The notes: generated by a model from the sequence alone, not told the origin. Positions 9,690 to 21,662 are shown, counted from the first letter of the stretch. The stretch is DNA of 64,000 bases from Pyropia haitanensis (GCA_008729055.1 SDUX01000161.1:1-64000); one strand, 5' to 3'. Numbers and translations: made by a program.

Positions 9690-11417
9690 GTTGCCGCCCT
9701 TTTTTCTCTTTGCTCGCTGTCGTTCTCGTTTTTTTTTGTCTTTGCTGACGTGCTTTATTGCACCACGCTCCCCCCCGCCCCCCTGTAATAAAAGCGCTTT
9801 TGCGCTGGGGCGGGGGGGGCCCCCCCGGCTTTGATGCCGGGGGCACCCTTCACCCTTGCCCCTTCGGGCGTGTTTTTTGTTCAAAAAAAAAAGCCGGGGC
9901 TTGGCGGGCGCCAAGTGCGCCCCCAGCCCTTGGCGACGCAAAAATGCTCAAAAATGCCGGGACCTTGCGGGCGCATGATGCCCCCGCTGGCCCGGTATCA
10001 ATAAAAGAGGACCGTGATGTTGCTGCACGTCCCTCGCCAAGCTCCAAAAAGAAAACCCCAACAAAAAGCGCGTGCATTGGCCGTCCCCCCGAGGCTGCCC
10101 AGTGCCCCGTCCATGCCGAACGTCGTGCCGAGACTGTTCTAGGGCACGAAACGACCCCCTCCTGGCGATGCCTGGGGCGGCCGACCGCCGATTTGGCCGC
10201 AGCCGGTGAGGTTTCGCGCGCACACGTGGTGAAAGTTCTTAAATGGATGAAATAGCGTTTATGACGGTTGCGCAAAGTGCAACCCCTCCTCCCCCCCCAC
10301 ACCCCCCCCACCGCCTCAAAGTACCGGGTGGTAAACCAACCCAGCATTTTTAGTAAGTACTCTGCACATTCGGATTGCAGGATGGGGTTGGTCTCTCCTG
10401 CGCCCCATTTTGTGCGAGAATGGGGAGCGAGCGGGACCATCCCCATCCTGTTGGCGACCTGTGAAACAAAATCGGACCAATGGGGTGACTGAAACGTGGC
10501 TGTGGACGATCGCGGGCTCGCATCCCAGCTGCTTCTCTGATCCCGATTTGACGCTACATTCGAGGAATGGGGTTGGGTCTTTGTTCTCCCACCGGCGTGA
10601 ACCCATCCTTCCGCCTTTTCGGCTAGTCTGCGCCCTGTTCTATACAAGTCCTGCAAGACCGGTTGGGGCACGCCCCAACAGAAATGGGCATCCAACCAGA
10701 AGCGCGCACGTGTTCGCTGAAATGAATCATTTGACCGTTGGTCCCGACGTTGCTGGATGTGCTCTAATAAAACAGGCGGAGCTGCAGGAGTCGATGGCGG
10801 GGGGTGAACATTCAGGTCGCCCAACCCCATGTCACGCGGCAGAAGAGCACGGACAGATTACGAAGCGCGGACCACTGCACGGAGGTGGTTATAGTGCCCG
10901 CAGGGGCGCGGTTGGGCAATACTGCGGCGCACGTCGTCCTCTCTGGCAAACTAGGCGAGGACGAGCGTGGGCCATTGATGGGCGGTTGCGCGCCTGGATG
11001 GACGTTCTGATTGGCCACTGAAACTGTAGTCCGCTTGTGCAAGTTTTCTTCCAAAGTCGCCACACATTTTCTGGACGATCCGAAAGTTCGCAAATTGTGT
11101 AAACTGCACACCTCCTGCGTTGGCGCGGTCAGTTTTTGACAACTGAAGACGCAGCGCGTGCAATCGACAACTCTCGACGCGGCGGACCTGGTCTTGTCGC
11201 CGGTTTAGAAGTGTTCAGAGTCAAGAATAATGAGGTTTCGAAAGTATTCAGCCACACATGGCGTTTTCCATATGAACTTTGGCGCACTGATGAGCGTGCT
11301 CTGACGGCAGAGCGCTGCCAGCCTCAGTCGGTTTCCTGATTGACCGAGTATGCCTGCACTCGCAAACAGCAAAATGATGCTCACGTGACGCACTCGCAAG
11401 GCACTGCGTGGATATCT
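9690..11417. other. Intergenic, no gene seen; hairpins and AATAAA motifs
   Basis: Composition drops toward about 50-60% GC after 10.2 kb. A perfect 7-bp hairpin (CTTGGCG, 2-base loop, CGCCAAG) lies at 9900-9915, and AATAAAAG occurs near 9785 and 10001, loosely bracketing about 220 bases of short inverted repeats. No frame here has a convincing protein or start. Confidence 0.5.
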
Positions 11418-11488
11418 ACGCCGGCGGGGAATCGAACCCCGGTCCATCGCATGGGAAGCGATGATGATTACCACTACACTACCGGCGT
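11418..11488 (-). tRNA. trnG-CCC: tRNA-Gly (anticodon CCC)
   Basis: The 71-base minus-strand sequence folds into a full cloverleaf. The acceptor stem is ACGCCGG/CCGGCGT (7 perfect pairs), the D-stem GTG/CAT, the anticodon stem ATCGC/GCGAT around loop TTCCCAT (anticodon CCC, reading GGG), and the T-stem CGGGG/CCCCG around loop TTCGATT. The A box (in the D-arm) and B box (GGTTCGATTCC) serve as the internal RNA polymerase III promoter. There is no intron and no encoded CCA. A T4 run lies about 45 bases downstream as a possible terminator. Confidence 0.97.
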
Positions 11489-12358
11489 TACTCCGAGGCG
11501 ACAAGAGTTGATGCAGACGAGAGAATTTTTGATGTACTGATAGTGCTGCATCAATCAGGAATTTTCGTCGGCTCACACGACTCGAGTGCTCTCTCTTTCG
11601 TCATCCTCTGGGTTTTGTTTACTCCGGCTGCGGTTCAGCGCCTGAGCAGCCAACGCAGTGCAGCTGCTTCAAGCCTCGATGGATACGCCAGTCTCCGCTA
11701 CTCGCGGGTCGCCAGCCACCTACCCGAGCGCCCCATGCTTGCACTCATGCTGAGCGGCTGGCCAGTTCGACTTGGCGTGCCTCGAGCCACGGCACCTCGG
11801 GCGTCATGGCCGCCCCTGCTGCTGCCGCTGCACCGCCGCGGATGCGGTCTATGGGGTTCGTAAAGCCACCTCTTTATGCTCGTACGCCTCTTATCTATCG
11901 TCTTCTCAGCAGCAGCAGCAGCGTTCTCTTCCCCTTTGACACACCCTGGTGCGGGACGCGGCGGCGGCCACCACGGCCGACATGGTCACCCTCTCCTGCC
12001 GCCTCGACACGTTCACTCGTGACGCGGTCCAGCGGACGCTCTCGCCCCATCCCCACCGTCGCGCCTCGACAAGGAAGTTCCTGTCCGACGACCGGGTCAG
12101 ACGTGAGCCGGAGGTGCAATCCACGCACCCTGTACATTGCACAGTACATGTACACAAGTTGAGAGAAAGAGAGCCTGGAACTAACCAAATGACCAAATTA
12201 ACAACACAAACCCGACGAGAGACAGACCGTCAACAAAATCAAGAAACGCAAAAAAAAAAAACGCAACACTGTACAGGGAGCGCAACAAAAAAAACCACTC
12301 CGTCCCACCCACGCACCCCCCACCTCGTCCACCCCAGACGCGCGCGCGCGCGGTCACG
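11489..12358. other. Intergenic; one weak ORF
   Basis: This is mostly non-repetitive sequence upstream of the tRNA and downstream of the E1 gene. A plus-strand AUG frame at 11806-12162 (starting MAAPAAAAAPPRMRSMG) could encode 118 residues, but nothing supports it beyond being open. A-rich stretches at 12200-12300 are likely the 3' region of the minus-strand E1 gene. Confidence 0.4.
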
Positions 12359-13258
12359 TCACAAGGACATGGGCGGAAACAGGTGGCGGAGGCTCGTCAC
12401 GAGCTTGTGCTTGGTCGCCCGCGGCAGCGGCTCGTTCCCCTTGCGCACCGATATCGCCGCCGATAGCCCCGCCGCGACCGCCGCGTCCGCCTCGGCGTGC
12501 ACGTCGGTGATAAAGAGCGTGTCGGCGGCGGTCCAGCCCGCCGCCGCCACAATCGCCGCATAGCTGCGCGGCTCGTCCTTGCACCCGACGTTGGTGTCAT
12601 AGTGCCCCGCGAGGAGGGGCGTCAGGTCGCCCGCGACCGAGTGCCGAAACAGCAGCCGCTGCGCGTCGACGCTGCCCGACGAGTAGACCGCCACGCGCAC
12701 GCCGCGGGCGGCCCACCCCCGCAGCGCGGCGTGGACGTCGGGGAAAAGCTCGCCGCGGAGCTCCCCCGACGCGTACCCGCCCGCCCAAATGAGGCCCTGC
12801 AGCCGCTTGAGGGCGGTGCTCTTGCGGCCGCCGTCCATCTGCCACAGCACGTTGGCAACGACCGTCGCGCGGACCGCCGCGGGGGGGGTGCCGGCCGCCG
12901 CCACGGCGGGCGTGTCGACGAGGCCCGACTCGAGGTCCGCGTCAGCCTGCGCGCGGAGGGCGGCCACGACGGACGCGACGGCCGGCTCGGCCCAGTGGTC
13001 GGCCAGCCACCGCGCGACGCGGCGCCGCACGTACGGCACGAGCGTGTCGGTGCCGTACGAGAGGGGCGTCGTCGTGCCCTCAATGTCGAGCAGCACCGCG
13101 GTGTAGCCGAGCGCCGGCCGCGGCGGCCGTCGCGCCGCCGCGGGCAGCGGCGCCGCCGCTGCCGGCCGCTCCCGCCGCGGCCGCTTGGCGGGCGGCGGCA
13201 CCACCACCCCGCCCGCGCCGCTGCTGCCGCCCGTCGACGAGGACGATGCCGAGCCGGG

Positions 13259-13293
<35 letters not shown>

Positions 13294-14268
13294 GGCCCGC
13301 CGCCGCCGCCGCCGCCGTTGCCGCCGCCGCGGCGGTGGCCGCCGCGGCGGTCGCGGCGGCGGTGACCGCCGCCGCGCGGGCGGCGGCGAGCTCGTTGCTC
13401 TTGCGCACCGCCGTCGCGGCGGCGGCGGCGGCGGCGGTCGCGGCCGCCGCCGCCGCCACCGACGCGGGCGTCCGTGGCGCCGCGGCGGCGGTGGGGGGGG
13501 GGGGGTGGCGGCGGCGGCGGCGGCGACGGCGGCGGGCGGCGCGGGGGCGGCGGCGGCGGCGGCGGGAGCGGCGGCGGCGGCGGGGGCGGCGGCGGCGGCC
13601 GGGACGCCGGCAGCGGGGACGGCGGCGGGGGCGGCGCGCGGTGCGGGCGCCGACGCGGGGGGGGGGGGCGGCGCCTTGACCAGGTTGACGCCCGTCGGGT
13701 GCGCCGCCGCGGCGGCCGGCCGCGGCGAGGCCGCGGCGAGCAGCTGCCGCTGCGCCGCGGCGACCGCGGCGGCAGCCGCCGCCGCCGCCGCCGACGGGGC
13801 CGGCCGGGCGAGGGGCGGCGCCGCGGCGGCGGCGGCCGGCGGGAGGGGACCCCGGCCGGCGCCCGCCGCGGGCGCCGCCGCCGCGGGCGCCGCCGCCGCC
13901 GCCGGCACCGCCGGCACCGCCGGCGGCCGCGCCACGGGCGGCGGCCGCGGCGGGCCGGCGGCAGCGGCGGGCGGCGGCGGCGGCGGCCGCCGCGCGCCGC
14001 CGAGCGGCGAGCCCGCCAGGACGACGGGGGAGGTGGCCAGGCCGGGGGGGGTCCCGTGCACGACGGGTGGCGGCGGCGGCACCGCCGCGGCGGCGGCGGC
14101 CGCCGCCGCCGCCGGCGTTGCCGGCCGGCTCGCCGGGGCGGCCGCCCGCGCGGCGGCACCAGACGGCGTGCCGGCGGCGGCTGCCGCCGCCGGCGCAGCC
14201 GCCGCCGCCGGCCGCCGCACGAGCACGGGCGGCGGCGGCACGGGCCGCGCCGCCGCCGCCGCCGCGGG

Positions 14269-14299
<31 letters not shown>

Positions 14300-14542
14300 G
14301 CGGCGGCACCCGGCGCCTGCGCCTTGATCGCGGCGACGCGCGCGGCAAACGGCACGGCCGCGGCCGCCGCCGCCGGCGGGCGCGCCGCCGCCGCCGCCGC
14401 CAGTGGCGCCGCGCCTGCTGTCCCGGGTGGTGCAGGCGCAGGCGCGGCGGCGGCCACCCGCGGGGGGGGCACCCCCGCCCGGGCCGGGGACGCAGCCGGG
14501 GCGGCGGCGGCAGCGGCGGCGGCGGCGGCGGCGGCGGGGCGA

Positions 14543-14574
<32 letters not shown>

Positions 14575-15672
14575 GGCCGCCGCCGCCGCCGCCCCCCCTA
14601 ACCCCCCCACGCGGGAGCCGGCGGCGGGTGGCGGCACGGGCACCGCCTTGGGCACCGCCTTGACCACCGGCGTCGGCCGCGGCACGCCCGCCGGCGGCGG
14701 CGGCGCCCCCCCCGCCCCCCCCACCGCCGGGTGCGCGGCGGCGGCCACCCCACCCGCGTCGGCGGCAGCGCCGCGCGGCCGCGGCGCGCCGCGGGCGGCG
14801 GCGGCGGCGGCCGTCGCGGCGGCGGCAGCCGCGGCGGCCGTCGCGGCGGTCGACCGTGCGGCGGCGGCGGCCGCCCGCGGCGGCACCGCCGCGCGTGCCG
14901 CCGCCGCCGCCACCGCCGGCGGCAGCGCCGCGCGCGCGCCCGCCGCGTCGGCGGCGGCGGCGGCCGCCGCGCGCGCGGCGGCGGCGGCGGCGGCGACCGC
15001 CGCCACGTGCCGCGCCGACGCGGCCGCCGCCACCGCCCGCGCGGCGCGCACCGACGCGGCCGCCGCCGCCGCCGCCGACGGCGCCGTCGCGCGACGCGCC
15101 GCCGCCGCCGCCGCCGCCGCCGTCGCCGCTGCTGCCGCCGCTGCCGCCGCCGCCGTCGGCGCCGCCGTCGGCGCCGCCGCCGCCCGCACGCCGGCGCGGC
15201 GCGCGGCGGCGAGCGCCGCCGCGGCGGCGGCGGCGGCGGGGCGGCTGGCGACGGGCGGCGACGCCGGCGGCGGGCGGCATGGGGTCGACACTGGGAGCGG
15301 GCCCCCCCCCCCACGCCGTCTGCCACCAGGATGACCCCCCCCCCACGGCGCCACGGCGGGCACCCCCGCCCCCCACGCGGCCACCGCCGCCACCGGCGGT
15401 GGCGGCCGCAATCGCCGCGGCCGCCGCGGCGGTCGCCGCGCCGAGCGGCGTGCCCGGCGGCGGCGGCGGCGGCAGCCGCGACGCCGCCGCCGCGTTGGCC
15501 GCCGCCGCCGCCGCCGCAGCCGCCGCCGCCGTCGCCGCCGTCGCCGCCGCCGCCGCGGCGGCGCCGCCCGCCGCGGGCGGCGGCGGCGGCGGCTGCACCG
15601 CACGGGGCACGCCCGCCGGTACGGCGCGCGGCACCGGCCGACGCGCCGCGGCGGCGGCGACCGGCAGCGGCA

Positions 15673-15707
<35 letters not shown>

Positions 15708-15770
15708 AGCCGCGCCGCCGCGGGCGTGCCCCGCGGCGCCGCCGCCGTGGCGGCGCCCACCGCCACGGCC

Positions 15771-15816
<46 letters not shown>

Positions 15817-16873
15817 GGGCCGTGTCGCCGGTGCCTCCCCCCCCCCCCCCCCGCCCCCCCCCCCCCAGCGGCGCGCCCTCCGCGTCGAGCGCCGCCGCCG
15901 CCGCCGCCGCGCGCGCCCGGTCGGCCGCGGCGGCGCGCGGGTAGGCCCGCCGCCGCGCCCGCCGCGCCGACGAGCGGCTGCCGCGGCTGCCGCGGCCGCC
16001 CCGGCCGCCGCGCTTGGCCGCCGGCGGCGTGTCGACCGCCGCGGCGGGGAGGCGCGTCAGCGCCTTGGCGCCCGCTGCCGGCGGGGGGGGGATGCCGTAC
16101 GCCGCCGCCGCCGCGGCGGCGGCGGCGGCGGCGGCAGCGGGCGCGCCGCCGCGCGCGGCGGCGGCGGCGGCGGCAACGGCGGAGCGGGCGGCGGCAGCGG
16201 CGGCGTAGACGTCGGCAGCGCAGGTGATGCCGGGGGGGGGGGGGTGCCGCCAAAGAGGACCGACACGAGCGCCGCGACGCCGCCGGGGGGGAGGGGGGGG
16301 CGCACCGCCGCCGCGGCCCGGCTGGCACGGCCGGTCGTGGCGGTGGTGGTGGTGGTGGTGGTGGTGGTGGTGGTGGTGGTGGTGGTGGTGGGGGTGGGGG
16401 TGGGGGTGGGGGTGGGGGTGGGGGTGGTGGGGGTGGTGGGGGTGGTGGGGGTGGGGGCGACCACGGCAGGCGCGGCGGGAGGCACGGCGGCGACCGCGGC
16501 GGCGGCGGCGGCGGCGGCGGCACCGGCACCGGCAGCCGCCCCCCCCGTCGCCACGGGTACACCCCCCGCCGCCCGCCACGCGGGCACGCGCCCCCGCGGC
16601 GGCACCGGCGGCGGCGGCGTGGCGGCCGCCGCGGCGGCCGCCGTGGCGGCCCGCCTCGCCTCGGCCGCCGCTGGCGGCCGCGGCGACCGCGGCGACCGCG
16701 GCGACCGCGGCGGCGCCGCCCGCGACGCCGCCGCCGCCACCCGCGGCGTCGGCGTGGCGGCCGGCAGCGTCGGCGGTGGGGTGGCGGCGGCGGGGGGTGG
16801 TGGCGGCGTTGCCGCCGCGGCGGGCGGTGACGGGGGGGGGGGGGGGGGGGGGGCGTCGCCGCCGCCGGCCGCG

Positions 16874-16921
<48 letters not shown>

Positions 16922-17258
16922 GAGGGGGCGACGGCGGTGGAGGGGGCGGCGGCGGCGGTGAGACGGACGGTGGGGCTACCGCCGCCGTTGGTGGCGGCGA
17001 CGGTGGCGGCGACGGCGGCGGGGCGGAGGTGGCCGGCGGCGACGGCGGTGGGGCCGCCGCCCACCGCGGCGGCCGCGGCGGTGGCGCCGCTGCCGGTGCG
17101 CGCACCGCCGGCGGCGGCGCCACGCGCGGCGCCGCCGCCGCCGCCACCGACGGCGCCGCCGCCGCCGCGGCCGCCGCGACTGGCACGCGCGCGGCGGCGG
17201 CACGGACCGTCTTGGACGCGACGGGCGACGCCGCGGCTGCCGCCGCCGGTGCCGCCGC

Positions 17259-17297
<39 letters not shown>

Positions 17298-17508
17298 CGG
17301 CGCCGCCGTCGGCGCGTCTGCGGGTGCCGCCGCCGCGGTCGCCGCGTCTGCCGCCGCCGCCGCCGCGGTCGACGCTGCCGGTGCCGCCGCGGTCGCCGCC
17401 GCCGCCGCCGCCGGCAGTGTCGGCACCGCCGGCGGCGCCGTTGGCGCCGTCGCGGCCGCCATGGACAGCGTCGCCGATGGGGTTGCCAGCCGCGGCGGCG
17501 GCGGCGGC

Positions 17509-17559
<51 letters not shown>

Positions 17560-17717
17560 GACGCTGGTGCCGACGCGGCCGGCGTCGCCACCGCCGCCGC
17601 CGTCGTCCCGGCCGCCGCCGCCAGTGTCGCGGGTGTCATCGCCGCCGCCGCCGCCGCCGCCGCCGCCGGTGCCGCCGTCGTCGTTGTTGCCGTGGAGCTC
17701 ATCGCCACGCTCGCCAT
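12359..17717 (-). CDS. mtnC: Ala/Pro-rich protein ending in enolase-phosphatase E1 domain (methionine salvage)
   Basis: The last ~250 codons (12362-13111) are a complete HAD-family enolase-phosphatase E1. Motif I is LLDIEGTTTP, then YSSGS, the lysine motif in NVGCKDEPRSY, and the acidic motif FITDVHAEADA. E1 converts 2,3-diketo-5-methylthiopentyl-1-phosphate by enolisation and dephosphorylation. There is no AUG shortly before this domain. Its frame continues into some 4.6 kb of GCC/GGC-repeat sequence that, read piecewise, gives an Ala/Pro-rich protein with ordinary segments (VAAIKAQAPG, AVRKSNELAAA, KALTRLPAAAVDTPPAAKRG). The best start is the AUG at 17717 (MASVAMSS), preceded by a T-rich leader. 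Frame changes fall at G/C runs near 13492-13505, 15302-15344, 16232-16244 and 16832-16853. The E1 domain is certain. One gene of ~1,780 codons is an inference; two genes or a spliced start are alternatives. Confidence 0.65.
16341..16460. repeat. (GGT)n followed by (GGGGGT)n microsatellite
   Basis: About sixteen GGT units (from 16341) pass into six or seven GGGGGT units and then GGTGGGGGT variants. On the minus strand this reads as poly-Thr then Pro-Thr repeats inside the E1 gene's N-terminal region. The G-rich strand is the template strand and has strong G-quadruplex potential. Confidence 0.9.
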
Positions 17718-18764
17718 CGCGGGTGGGGGAGGGAGCGCGTGCGCCGCGACCAGCGCGGGCGGGTGCCCGCCGTCGGCGGCAAGCGGCACCACAAAAAAAA
17801 AAAAAAAAACCCGCAAAAAAAACAGGCAGACCCCCCCAACAACAAAAAAAAAAAAAAGACAGGCAGAGACGGAAGCGCACAGAGGCAGAGAGACAGACGC
17901 GCGGCGCTGGGGGGGGGTGGGCGCGTTGGCTGGGCGGGTGGGGAGAGAGGGCGGGACGACAGGCGGCGCCGCGCGGCGGGGCGCGGCCGCCACCAACACA
18001 AAAAAAAAAAAAGGCCGGGCGCCGGGACGGCGGGCGGGCGGGCGGGCGGCGGCGGGCGCCACCGGCGGGCGTCGCTGCCGCCGCGGCGGCGGCCGTCACG
18101 GTGCGGGCAACACAGAGGGGAGGGAGGGGAGGTGGGGAGCGCCGCGTGTCCGCCTGGGCGTGACGGCCGCGACGGGGGGGAGGGGGGGGGGGGGGTGCAC
18201 CGACCGCACGGGCGCGGGATGGCGGGCGACGGCGGCGGCGGCGCGGGCGGCGGCGGCGGCGGCGCGGCGCGGCGGGCGGCGGCGGCCATCGCCGCGGCGG
18301 CGGCGCGGCGGCGGCGCGCCGGCGGCGGGGGCTGAGCCACACGTGGCGTGGCGTCGTACCCTGACACCCGGGGGCGGGCGGGGGAAACGTGGCGGCGGCC
18401 AGGCCCCGCGGGGGCGGCCAAACCCACTTTGGGAAAGCCGTGACGAGGTGGCCTCGCGGCGGCGGTGGACTGGCGGGTGGCGGGTCAGATTGGATCTCGT
18501 GGTTCCCACTCGTGACCATTACCGCGCGGCGGGCGCGTGGCTGGCCGGTGCGAGATCCGGGCGGTGCCGAGCAAGGGCAGGGAACACAAAAAAAAAAAAA
18601 AAAAAAAAAAAAAAGCACAAGAAGAACAGCACAAGAACAGGAAAAAAAAATACAAGAAAAGCGACAGAGAAGACCAGAACGAGACCAAGAAGCAAAGGAC
18701 GCAGCCCCCCGGCGGCGCCCGCCGCTCACCCGCCGCCCCCAGTGTCCCTCCCCCCCCCCGCCGC
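17718..18764. other. Intergenic between two minus-strand genes; long A/T homopolymers
   Basis: On the minus strand the part next to 17717 has T-runs and pyrimidine tracts (17790-17870) typical of leaders in this window. A poly-A run of about 26 bases lies at 18589-18614 on the plus strand. The remainder is GCC/GGC repeat and contains no gene I can support. Confidence 0.5.
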
Positions 18765-18871
18765 TCAGACGCGGCGCGCGTGGTCCGCCGCGTTGATCTG
18801 GCGCGCCCACGCCTTCCAGTACTGCCGCCGGCGGTCCAGCTCGGCCTGCGCCCGCCGCGGCGCGCGGCCGC

Positions 18872-18908
<37 letters not shown>

Positions 18909-20842
18909 GGCCGCCTCGGCCGCCGCGGCCGCCTCGGCCGCCGCGGCCGCCTCGCCCGCCGCGGCCGCCTCGCCCGCCGCGGCCGCCTCGGCCGCCGCGT
19001 CTGGCGGCGTCGCCACCGACGCGGCCGCCGCCGTAGCGGCGGCGGTGACCGCCTCGGCGCGGCGGCGGCGGTCGAGGGTGACGCGCACCGGCACGACGTC
19101 GGCGGCGGGTCCGCCAGGGAGGACGTAGGCCTGGCACGCGATCATGGTGCGGACGTGCTCGACCTCGTCGTCGCGGATGTTGGTAAAGACGTCGAGGAGG
19201 TTGTCCAGGGGGACCCCGACGGGCGCGTTGGTGCCAACCAGCGACGGGCGCGCCGCGGGGGTGTCGCCACCGTCGCCGCCGCCGCCGCCGCCGTCACCCT
19301 CTGCGGCCGCGGCACCGGCAGGGCGGGCGTCCAGCCGCGGGTCCCACTCCTCCCCCGCCGCCGCGGTGTGGAACTCGCGAAAGTAAAAGCCACACCCGCT
19401 GTAGTACTCGACGGCCGGCTGGGGCGGCGGCAGCGCCGCGAGCGTCGCCGCGTTGGCGTCGATAAACGCCGAGTAGGTGTCGACGGCGTGCGCCTCGAGG
19501 AGCTCGGAGAAGCAGTAGCTCGCGGCGGGGCCGGAGAGGAGGTACGCGCCGACGAGCGCCCAGTAGTAGACGAGCGCCAGGTGGCCGGTGAGGAAGCGGT
19601 CGGACCAGCGGAGGTTGCCGCCGAGGGACTCGACGATGAGCAGGTGGTGGTACTCGTTGAGCTCTGAGCGGGGGGGGGGAGGGGGGAGGAGGGAGGGTTG
19701 GGCGGTGGGCCGCGCCCGCCGTGCGGCGCGGCCAGGAGGAAAACGCAAGACCAGGCCAAAAAAAGGAGGGGACCACGCCCGCCACACGTCCACCACCGAG
19801 CACGCCGCCACCATCGCTGTCAATTCTCGGTGCCGTGCCGAGCGCAGGCGCCGTCGCCCGTACGGCACAGCAACGCGCCGCGACCGACACGACCAGCTCG
19901 CCCCCCACGGCGCCGAGGCCACGGCGGCCCCCACCCCGCTGAGCGCCCGCCCCCTCTGACCCCAGTCCCATGCCGCTCCCCGCCGGCGCGCGCGGCCCTC
20001 CGAGTCTCGACAGCGGCCCTCTCGGCGCACGCCCACCCAACCCCCCCCCGCCCTCGCCGCCTTCCCCCATCCGCCACCCCCCCCCCCTCCCCCTCCCCCA
20101 AAAAAAAACGCACCCTCCGCCGAGTGCAGCATCCGCAGCTCCACCGACCGCCAAAACCCGAGCGTCTCGACCAGGTGCAGGCAGCTGAGGTAGGCAAAGT
20201 AGGGCATCCGCGCGATCACCTCCAAAAAATAAAACCGCGCGACCGGCCGCCCCCCAAACGCCGCGTCGATCAACCCGCACGCGGCGGTGTACAGGCCGCG
20301 GATGGCGGCGGGCGCCGCGACGCGGCCGCCGGCAGCCTCCCGCGCCGCCTCCCGCGCGTGCACCGCCTCGTTGGACAGCACCAGCCCGAGGCGGTCGGGG
20401 AGGGGCGGCGGCGCGGCCGCCGCCGCCGCCGCCGGCGGCGGGCCGCCGAGCCAGGGCGGCAGCCGCCGCGTGGCCGCCGCCGCGGCGGCGGCGGCTTCCC
20501 ACCGGAAGTTTCTCGCGGCGAGGCGGAGGAAGGAGGCGGGGCGGGGTTGGTAGGGGCGGACGGAGCGGGGGTGGCGGTACGGGTCGTCGGCGGTTGGGGG
20601 GGGGGGGGGGGGGGTGCCAGCGGGGGGGGGGGGGGGGGGGGGACGCTGCCGGCGGCACCGCCGCCCGCGGCGGGTCGCGCCGCCCGACGCGCTGCCCGAC
20701 GCGCCGCCGCGCCGCCGCCGCGCCGCCGCCGCCGACGCCGCCGGCGCGGCCACAGGCGCCGCCGCGGAGGCCGGCCGCCGCCGCCGCCGGCGGCCCTGCC
20801 ACCCCTGCTGGCCCTGTCACAAACGCCGCCACGGGCGGGGCG

Positions 20843-20903
<61 letters not shown>

Positions 20904-20910
20904 GCGCCAT
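18765..20910 (-). CDS. PTOX: Plastid terminal oxidase (PTOX/IMMUTANS family), one intron
   Basis: Di-iron plastoquinol:O2 oxidoreductase of the alternative oxidase superfamily, expected on thylakoid or other plastid membranes, acting in carotenoid synthesis and chlororespiration. Exon 1 ends at 20114 and exon 2 starts at 19663. The 450-base intron has GTGCGT and CAG ends, and the join gives SAEELNEYHHLL. All six iron-ligand positions are present: Glu in HLVETLGFW, ExxH in NEYH, Glu in SELLEAHA and ExxH in NIRDDEVEH. The exon-8-like region (YYSGCGFYFREF) is followed by a Gly/Asp insert of about 35 residues. The C terminus has an unusual Ala/Glu repeat tail. The start at 20910 (MAPATAAAA) gives an Ala-rich transit peptide but requires frame changes at G-runs 20597-20641. 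Family identity is firm; the N terminus is less so. Confidence 0.9.
18901..19010. repeat. GC-rich tandem repeats coding for Glu-Ala blocks
   Basis: Five or so near-identical 15-base units (GCCGCGGCCGCCTCG with G/C variation) lie within PTOX exon 2 and encode alternating EAAAA-type blocks in its C-terminal tail, next to a pure (GCC)n run. Confidence 0.8.
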
Positions 20911-21346
20911 GGCAGGCGACGCGCGGCGGGCGCGCGGCGGCGGCGGTGGCGGTGTGGACGGTGCCGACGCGGCGGCGGCGGCGGCGGCGGGGGCAAAGGC
21001 AGGGGCCGAGGGGGGGGCGGCCAGAGCAACGGGTGAAAATGGGGTCGGCGTGGGTGGATATACGCCGCCGACCACGCACAGGGGGCGGCCGCGGGGGGGG
21101 GGTGCGCGGCGCGGCCGCGGCGGGGCGGCCGTTGGCGACACGGCGCCGCGCGGCGCCGCGCGGCTCGGGCGGGGGGCGCGCCCGGACTTGGCCGCGCGTC
21201 GGCGCGCGGACGGGCGGCGGCGACAGGTGGGACGGCCGCCGCGCGCACGCCACGGCCGTTTTTCCCCCGCGGCCGCCTGGACGGCACCGCCGGTCGGAAT
21301 CGCACCCCCTCTGCACGGCAACCGCTATTTCCCCGTCGATTTTCGT

Positions 21347-21354
21347 GTATATAC
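21347..21354 (-). promoter_or_regulatory. TATA-like element upstream of PTOX
   Basis: GTATATAC stands in a short AT-richer stretch (21330-21390) in otherwise extreme GC sequence, about 440 bases upstream of the proposed PTOX start on the minus strand. It is a position-based guess only. Confidence 0.3.
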
Positions 21355-21527
21355 TGTTCGCACGCCGCGACTGCTCAAAAAAAAAAACAAAAAAAAAAAC
21401 AGCAAAGGGCGGCGACGCCCACCCGCCCCGCTGCGCCGCCCGCCGTGGCGGGCACAACGACGCCACCCCCCCCCCCCCCCCGCCCCCGCCCCCGCCCCCC
21501 CCCCCCCCCCCGCCCCCCCCCCGCACC

Positions 21528-21607
21528 TCACGGCTCCCCAAACCGCAGCGCCGACGGCACGCCGTGGCGCCCCCCCCCCCCCCCCCTGCCGCCCGTCGAC
21601 GGGGACC

Positions 21608-21662
<55 letters not shown>

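Noticed and set aside
9110..9834. Plus-strand Pro/Ser/Phe-rich proteins over the minisatellite
   Set aside because: All three frames give the same repeating peptide because the unit is 46 bases without stops; no start or non-repeat domain supports translation.
12497..19137. Very long open frames on both strands (hundreds to over a thousand codons) in the GCC/GGC tracts
   Set aside because: Stops are nearly absent from this composition in any frame. Only the minus-strand path with ordinary peptide segments and the E1 domain was kept.
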